64,000 nt of DNA, taken from positions 1,404,977-1,468,976 of the forward strand of contig JACAXG010000169.1 in the NCBI GenBank assembly GCA_018881555.1, given 5' to 3'. Under the pieces are notes generated by a model, which saw only the letters and a program-made list of their open reading frames with translations, ran no database searches and had not been told where the DNA came from. Position numbers and translations under genes: made by a program. The stretch's first letter is position 1; each line of letters starts with the position of its first letter. This DNA is from Amblyornis subalaris. Taxonomy: Eukaryota; Chordata; Aves; Passeriformes; Ptilonorhynchidae. Below, piece by piece: positions 53,012 to 64,000 of the stretch.

Positions 53012-56000
53012 GGTTAATTATATACAGGAGATTCTTGATATTCACAGTAACATCAGACAAGTTACCGCCACGAAGAGCAAGAGTAAAAACAAAAATGACA
53101 GTCCACTGTAAACAAAACTAGAAATCCTGCTGGATTGGGTGGGACTGGCTNCAGACAAACTCAAAAGGCACTCAAAGCAAAGCAACAAAACCAGCTGAGG
53201 GACACAGCCTGGATGCTCTGTGCTCCCTCCACGATGGTAATCCGGAGGCACAGCGTGTGGAGACCAAACACCAGGGCACAAAGACAGGCACAGGATGTCA
53301 CACCCCAAGCAGGATGCCACACCCAAGCATAGCATCACACTCAAGCATGCTACATGTGTGTCAACACAGGAATCTAATGTACCCAAGTCTTGTAATCTTC
53401 AGAGTCCTCCCCTCCCCGTGTTACCAGGACAAGTTTAAANTCAGCAGAGGGGTTGGGGCTGCCCCACAGCTGCCAGCAGATCCCATCCAGAGGGAGCTCG
53501 GGCTTTGCTCAGGCTCTGCCAGANCACACCGTGGTGGCATCTGGTGGCAAGGGGGAGGCTGGGACATGGGGAGGTTGGTGGCTTCTCTGGATTGTCACAT
53601 TTAACTAAGGACAGCACAGCCAAGGTGGGCAGGAAGCAGCCAGGACACGTCCCTTCCCCAGCTGTGCCTCAGTNAGCTCAGGAGCAGAGGGGACACAGCC
53701 TCCCCCTGCTTTCCTCAGCCACTTCACACCTTCCCTGGGCAGTCCAGGNTGCTCAAACCACTCCTCGTGCAGGCTGTGGGAGCACGTGGGAGACTCCTGC
53801 CCAGGTGAGCTCTGCTAGGGCAGTGTCCCTTCCCTGTGCACGCTGGAGGAAGCTGTGTGCCCNCTCTGGGAGAGCATGGGCAGGAGATGAGCCTTGGACG
53901 CTCATCCTGAGGGGAAACAATTCCAGGGGCAGAGGTGCTACATGTAGAACGAGGCAGAAAAGCTTAACAAGAACCAGATTTACACTGAGCCACAGCCTGA
54001 TCTCCAAGTCATCCATCAGAGAATTCAAGTCTGGTCANTTGGGATACACAGAAAGGTGGCTAAAAAGTGACAGCAAGATCAGGCCAAGCAGCTTCTGTTT
54101 TAGAGAAAGATACAGCAAGAGGTATATGAGGTGACCAGTGTCACCACACAAAGCCACTCCTCACTCCACCTGTGATTCTAACGGCAACAATTCCAGCTCC
54201 TTCCAGAAAAACCGATGGCAACAGTGCTGGCAATGTCACCCTGAGCTCCCTCAAGGGTCGAGCCCTGCAGTGCAAACTTTCCACAACATCAACCACCACC
54301 CCCAGCATCTAACAGCTCCAGTTTTCTCTGACAAACACTCAGATCTCCTCAGTTCCAGCAGGAGTGGGAAGGGATTGTCCATTTTCTCTGCCAAGCACTA
54401 ACATTCCTCTCGGCTCTCCAGGGATGGGGAGGGTCAGGTTCCCCTCCTATGACTGTTTAGAGGGCGCAGGAGAGTTTTACCTTTGTGACAGGTGCAGAGA
54501 GGGNACNAGTAGGTTCTGTCAGACAGAACTCNCTTCAAAGATCAGACTGGGGAAGGAAGCACTTTTCCTGTCTCAGNAGGAGGTGGCTAGAACTTTTCCA
54601 TGAAAATAACTTCACCTCTTTCACGCAGATACGAATTTGCAAGAGAAAGCAGCTATTTAGGAACCTAAGCTTACTTTTAACTCAGCTCCTTTTATTCTCT
54701 ATTTCTGGCCAGAGAAAACAAGATGTCCAAATAAACAGTTGGCATCAGCCCAGGAGGGCTGACTTNAGGGGGTGCAATTCAAGTCCTGGTAGCAGCAGTA
54801 CTGGATTTCCTTACCAAGGGGGTGANGTGGGATCTGTGCAGAGACAGCAGCACCAGCACCGTGGAGGCCTCACCCTCTAAGGCTCAGGGGCTGAAAAATG
54901 TCATTCCAAAGATCAGCTTTTCTCACAGAGCTGCCACCAGCAGTCACCAGCAGCATCTCTGTTGGAAAAAACGCTCCTGTGTGTGCCCAGAGGCTTTACC
55001 CAGCAAGATTCCCTGTCCTAATGGCACGTCCCAGACCTCAGTCCCAGCCTGAAAGTGGTGCCTGTTCTCAGTGCCCTTCTCCAATTCCCACTGTCTTCTC
55101 TTCCAGTCAGTTACAGGCACAAATTGGGCATCCTGGGTAGAGTGAGGACTCCAGCTTTGCATACTCTGCACAACTTTCTCTACAACACCCAGTGGTTTAA
55201 CATCCAGGTGCTAAACCAGAGCTGCTTCCCAAGCCTGTCCTGGCACCAGGCAGGCAGGAGGTGGTTCTGTCCCTCTCATAGCCTGTCCTGCCTGGGAACT
55301 GGGCAGAGCTCAGCACTGACCAACAATGTGCACCTCCAGCATGGGCACAGTGTGATTATTAAGACAAAGAGGAGTCATCTGGATCAGGAATACCTTTTTA
55401 TCAGCCCAAGCTACTCCAAATTTCTCCTGAGAAGAAACTGAAGGCTGCTGTAGCCCTGTATTTTCCTTCTCTTCCCCAAATCTCTCCTTTACAGGAACAT
55501 GGTTGTTTTAGCCCTTCACCTCCATCCAGGAATGCCCTCCTCAGCCATTTTAACTTTAGTGTCATTAACTCATTAATTAGCTCTTGCCTCACTTACAGAA
55601 CTAGTTCTAGTAACCCAAAGCCTAGTTCTAGTTCCATCCAGGTGCAGTTCCACATGAAGTACCTGTGGGTTCAATGGTTTATTTATCTTTTTGCCCTGTA
55701 AATACAAAACTATTATCCTGCGTCTGCTCCATAATTGGGAAGGGAAAGCAGCCAAACTCAAGTGTTCTCCCTGGAGGCTGAGTAAAGCTGCTGGATGCAT
55801 CAGATTAACAACACTTATCATCCTCTGGTGGGCTTGGAGGGCAGGTTCATCCAACCCCTGAAGCACACGGGTCACATCCTTGGGTCAAGGTCCTCCCTTG
55901 CCAGGACACGCCTGAGCGTGGCTGACGTGCAGCACCAAATCTTCCTCAGAGGCTGAGTCCTTCTACAGCAAAAGGTGTCATTGGCCCCAAAAGCCACAAT

Positions 56001-56450
56001 GCCAGGGCAATCTCCTCCCCTGGCATTATGTACACATTGAAAAAAATCAAAATTAAAACAGCCATTCGCACACTATTGGCAACTTTGATCTTTTCCAACT
56101 GTTCATTAAACCCTCACTGACAAGCATTTACAATTTAAAAATAAAATTGTTTTGTTTTCTTTTTAAAAGAATAATTTCTACAGTTCTGTCAGCCAACTAA
56201 TTTCAATCACAGCATAATCTAAGAATAAAGCAAATCCTGGCCAAGAATAGCTGCCACGGACCCTCAAGAGTCAAGGGCAGCAGCGTGTCCCAGCTCCTCA
56301 CATCCCTGCACCCCAGCCAGGAACCTGTGGTGAACTCCAGGTGATTTTCTTTATCATGATTCTCTTGCAGCTTAGGAATGATCCAGTCCTTCGGGATGGC
56401 TGCACTTGCAGGGAGCGGCGGGGTGGAGAGGCCTGTGGGCACATCCAGTG
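53012..56450 (-). other. SLC31A1: Probable SLC31A1 3' untranslated region
   Basis: No coding frame and no CR1 copy are recognised over 3.4 kb, in contrast with the CR1-rich rest of the window. Mammalian SLC31A1 messages also have long 3'UTRs. An alternative AATAAA lies about 770 bases after the stop. Confidence 0.5.
55678..55683 (-). terminator. SLC31A1: Proximal poly(A) signal AATAAA, candidate for SLC31A1
   Basis: Minus-strand AATAAA about 770 bases after the stop, within an AT-rich stretch. Confidence 0.5.
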
Positions 56451-60238
<3,788 letters not shown>

Positions 60239-60281
60239 CTTGATGACAGAGATTCAGAAAGGCACATAGAAAAGTGGGACC

Positions 60282-63200
60282 CTGAAAAATAAACAAAAAA
60301 AGGAGCTCTTTTTAAACAGAATGTGGTTTCTCTATCGCTACTGCAAGAGAAAATATTCCAAGCCACTGAGAACTAATGCCCCTGGAAAACTCCTGGAGCA
60401 TCCTCCTGGTCCTGCTCTGGCTACAGAGAGCACACAGCAAGGGAGTTTAAAGGAGGTGTGTCCCTCTGCAGCCTAATCTGATTGAGGTGGCACATGGGGA
60501 CAAGTGCTCAGCACAAAGGAACATTTCTTATCTACATGAGGAATAAAACAAGAGTCCCTTCTCGATTGCAGTCTTGCAAGAGGCAAAACCATCACAACCA
60601 CCACTTTAAATTGCATATATTAAAGGATCAGGTTACAAGATTTCTCTTAATTGACAGTTATGCATTTTATTGGGAACATGTTTAACACAGAAATTGGGTT
60701 AGTTGGTACAAGACCTACTGCCAGGCAAAGGTCTGCAACAGCCACAGGCAATCCAATTTCATTTCCATGAACTTTACATTGCCACATCTCCCCTCTAATC
60801 ACATTACCCACAGTGAGAGAAACACTCAGGAGGCAAATCCCTAATCTGGTTACCACAAATCAGGGATGTCTGGACATACTAAAAAAAATAAAATAAAAAT
60901 ACCCTCCGTGGTGAGCTGTGGGCATGGCTGCTGCACTCTGCCCCAGCACTGCCTGGGCNGGAACCTGGGACAATTGCTGGTGGGAAAGGAAAATCACCAG
61001 GTAGAAACAGCAACAGGAGAGAAAATAACTGGGAATACCAGTCAGTCCTGAAAGGANAGCAACTGTCCTACTGGACCCTGCCTGGAATACTGTGTACACT
61101 CCCACTCTAGTCCTGCACTAAAGTAAAACCAAGTGAAATAAAAGCAAAGTACAGACACTTTATCAAATTGAAGTTTAAGAAAAGATAAGGAGACATACTT
61201 CCTTCCAGAGAAATCATCAGGAGAGTTCACAACTGTGTTTTTTCACAGTTTTTTAAGCCAAAAGGCAACATGGTGTTTAAACAGGTAGGTATGGCTATAT
61301 TTAGATTGGAGAGAGGAAATGAGACTCTTCAAGAGCTTTCTAAACTGAAAGTAGCAAATAAAACCCGAAAATGGCAGCTGGTGGTGGAGGTGGTACAGGT
61401 TGTGACAGTGACCCTGTGCAGGGATCACTGGTGGCCCAGAGCACGAGCACCAGTGCAGCCCTGTGGAGCATCCATGACTGGGGATATCCAAGGGCTTTGG
61501 AGTCNAATTAAAGAGAGCAATGAGAGAAATTAAAGATTTGGGGAAGATAAGGAAACTAAATCGGCAATGCTGGGGACAAACTCAAGAGAAAGAAGTGATA
61601 TACTGAAACACTGACATTAAACAGTGCAGGTGAGCACCTCTAAGTGACACCAGGAACCCACAACTCAGGTATGGTCTGCATCTCTGTGCAGATTAAGTTT
61701 GTAGCCCATCCCTTATTACATCAGACAACTTCAGAGTAATCCCTGGAAAGTAACTTGTCACAGAATCTAATGGCACTGGCTAAAGCANAATGAATTCCCT
61801 GTCCATATTTCTGCTAATATTTTTTAGCTCACTTTGCGCCCACAATTTGTGCTTCAATATTGAGACCAGAAAAATGTTAACAGGAAGGAGAAAAGGAGAG
61901 AGACCAACGCAAGCAGCNGCTCAGGTGACACAGAGAAGCTTCTCCAAGGGGATACCTGTGGAANAACCAGTGTTATTTCCATATGGCACAGTTTAGAAGA
62001 TTATCCTGCTCCAGAACTGAAATGTTCAGGCTCTAGAACTGCAGTCTCAAAATACAAACACTTGGGAAAGAAATCCTCTGCAAAGTCACACAAACTTCAG
62101 TCTTTTGCATCAGGGAAGGAAAAGGAATAGCCCAAGTGCTTTACCCTGTAGGATCAAAGGTAAGTGTGCTGCAAGAGGAAAGATGTAACCTAAGAACTTC
62201 CCCCCTCCCCCAGCCAAAATCTCCNAGAATCACNGAACCATGGAATACCCTGAGCTGGAAGGGACCCACCAGGATCGCTGACTCCAGCCCTTGGCCCTGC
62301 ACAGACACCCNANCAATCCCANCCTGTGCATCCCTGGGAGCGTTGTCCAAANGCTCCTGGAGCTCTGGCAGCCTTGGGGCCGGGACCATTCCCTGGGGAG
62401 CCTGTTCAGTGCCCACNACCCTCTGGGGGAAGAACCTTTCCTGATATCCAACCTGACCCTCCCTGGCACAGCTCCAGCCGTTCCCTGGGTGCTGTCCCTG
62501 GTCACAGAGCAGAGATAGGTGCTGCCCCTCCATCCCTGTTCTGTCAGTTGACTGATCCATTGCTTTTCCTTTGGATACAANATCCTCACTAGTGACTACT
62601 GTCCAATGATTATTTATTCCTTTTAGGATTTCACACTCCTGCCAAGCTCGGCAGGTTCCAATACTCTCCACAGAAGCCCTGGCTGGTTACCAGATGAAAA
62701 ACTGCCTGCGTGGCTGGGCTGTGTCCAGCTCCCCATTCCTTCTCACTAATCATCATTTGTCTGCAGAAAGGGAGAAATAGCGGATGTGTTCTCAGGATAT
62801 TTGCTTTGTAGGAACAAAGAACANGGTCAGGTGTTCAGGACTGGCTGCCTGTGGCTGGACAGTTCTTGGTACAGTTTATAAAGACCAAGCTTACCCTCAC
62901 CTTTGTAGCTCCATCCCACCCTGCTAGCCCAGTGCTCCAACACCAAATCCAACCCCTTGNTGCAGTCACCCAACGCTGAAGGACATTCTATGGATCCTGA
63001 AAGGATGGGGTATTAAGTAGCCTAAGACACAATAACCTCGTCTGAGCCACTTCAGCTGTGTTTTGTGTTACTAAAGGGAACCAACAGTGGATACCTTTCT
63101 GTTCAGAAAGAAATCAGTTCCAGTGGACAGTCAGGCTCTGATTTACAACTCAGGAGATCTCTGCCTGTGCCTTGGGGTAAAAAACATTATTTAGGGAGCA

Positions 63201-64000
63201 GCAGCAACAGCTTAATGGGTGTGTAATATTCCAAGCTGCAAATCCCTGGCTGGTTTGCACACACTCCTGAGAGACAAGCTGAGAGGTGCTGGAGCTCTGT
63301 GTATCACAAGAAGGTGGTGGTTTTAACAAGGCTGACTCCATATCTGAAAGAAAAAAATCCCCCCCCACAAGTTTCTATTATTGTAAATTCTTTAAATAGG
63401 TTTAGCCTTGTACAAATCCAGCCCTTCAGCAGGTATTTCTGTCTGAATGGGTGACTTGATCTNTGGCTGCTGCCTGCTCCGTATGTTTGCAGTGAGAGGG
63501 AGAGGCACTGGAGTGAATTCCTGAGCATGCCCTGGAGAGGGATCTGCCACAGGCTGTGGCTGCACCAGGCTCAGTTATTTTGGACACCTGAAGAGCACAG
63601 ACCCCATGGTGCCCCTGTCACAAAGGACACACACACACAGAGTGTATTTCTGTACTCCAGAGTAACCTACTGCCTAAGAAAACAAACAGGGTGGAACAGG
63701 AGAGAGGAATGAGGAAACTCTCTCCAGGCCTTGTTTCTCGCCCTCTCAGTGCTCTCACCCCAGGTGAGAGAAGCCANAGCCTCCATTTCACAACCCCTCA
63801 AGTTTTTAAGGAAAACTGCAAGACTCAGAGCTACACACAGNACTTCTCCTTTAAGCCACCATCCTGGAGCAGGACCTCAGAGAGGCTCTGCTCACACAGA
63901 GGTTTCTGTCCCAGCCCTGCCACGCCACTGTGGCAGCTCCACAAACCAGGCTGGTTCAGGAGAGGTGCAGCCAGGGGCAGATCNGACAGCAGCCACCTGT
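60282..64000 (-). other. SLC31A1: SLC31A1 leader intron, continuing past the window
   Basis: No CpG island, promoter or coding exon is seen to the end of the window. Contents are AT-rich unique sequence, a short A-rich run at about 60880-60900 and one CR1 copy. In human the SLC31A1 promoter is shared with FKBP15; that gene is not reached here. Confidence 0.5.
62222..62545 (-). mobile_element. CR1 LINE 3' fragment in SLC31A1 intron 1
   Basis: It shows 'ggaataccctgagctggaag', 'ctggagctctggcagccttg', 'cctgatatccaacctgaccc' and 'ctgtccctggtcacagagca'. It carries many N positions. Confidence 0.88.

Overview
The window is nuclear DNA from a bird, most likely a passerine. It holds compact, intron-containing vertebrate genes in CpG-rich promoters, and about twenty 3' fragments of the avian CR1 retrotransposon lie between and inside them. 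No bacterial, phage, CRISPR or viral gene was found. The gene order matches human chromosome 9q32 (read in reverse), a block that I recall, without checking, lies on microchromosome 17 in birds. Single N positions are scattered throughout, and several fall inside codons or at splice sites.

Layout: 1-5.5 kb is intergenic with CR1 fragments. At 5.5-6.1 kb a minisatellite, a (CCTTAT)n array and a long polypyrimidine tract lead into POLE3 (+, 6.3-8.6 kb). A C-rich minisatellite (10.56-11.14 kb) precedes the ALAD promoter; ALAD (+) codes from 14.6 to 19.1 kb. HDHD3 (+, one coding exon, 19.8-20.5 kb) follows with almost no spacer. BSPRY (-, 22.2-31.5 kb) and WDR31 (+, 33.9-40.5 kb) are head to head at 31.5-31.65 kb. 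PRPF4 (-, 42.3-50.55 kb) and CDC26 (+, 50.98-51.31 kb) are head to head across a GC-rich promoter built of 44-bp repeats. SLC31A1 (-, 56.45-60.24 kb coding) fills the end; its first exon lies beyond the window or is not recognisable.

The genes are mostly housekeeping and functionally unrelated: chromatin/DNA replication (POLE3), haem synthesis (ALAD), a HAD-family hydrolase (HDHD3), a coiled-coil/SPRY adaptor (BSPRY), a WD40 protein (WDR31), the U4/U6 snRNP (PRPF4), the anaphase-promoting complex (CDC26) and copper uptake (SLC31A1). Exons were joined by eye using GT/AG signals, reading phase and similarity to remembered vertebrate orthologues. Every joined model is in frame and close to the family length, except BSPRY, which lacks a visible B-box.

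I did not find a new multi-gene system. The most interesting points are structural: a PRPF4 splice acceptor made of CR1 tail repeats, the 44-bp promoter repeat with a ZNF143-like core, ALAD with no poly(A) signal of its own before HDHD3, a BSPRY model without its B-box, and the absence of RNF183 between WDR31 and PRPF4.
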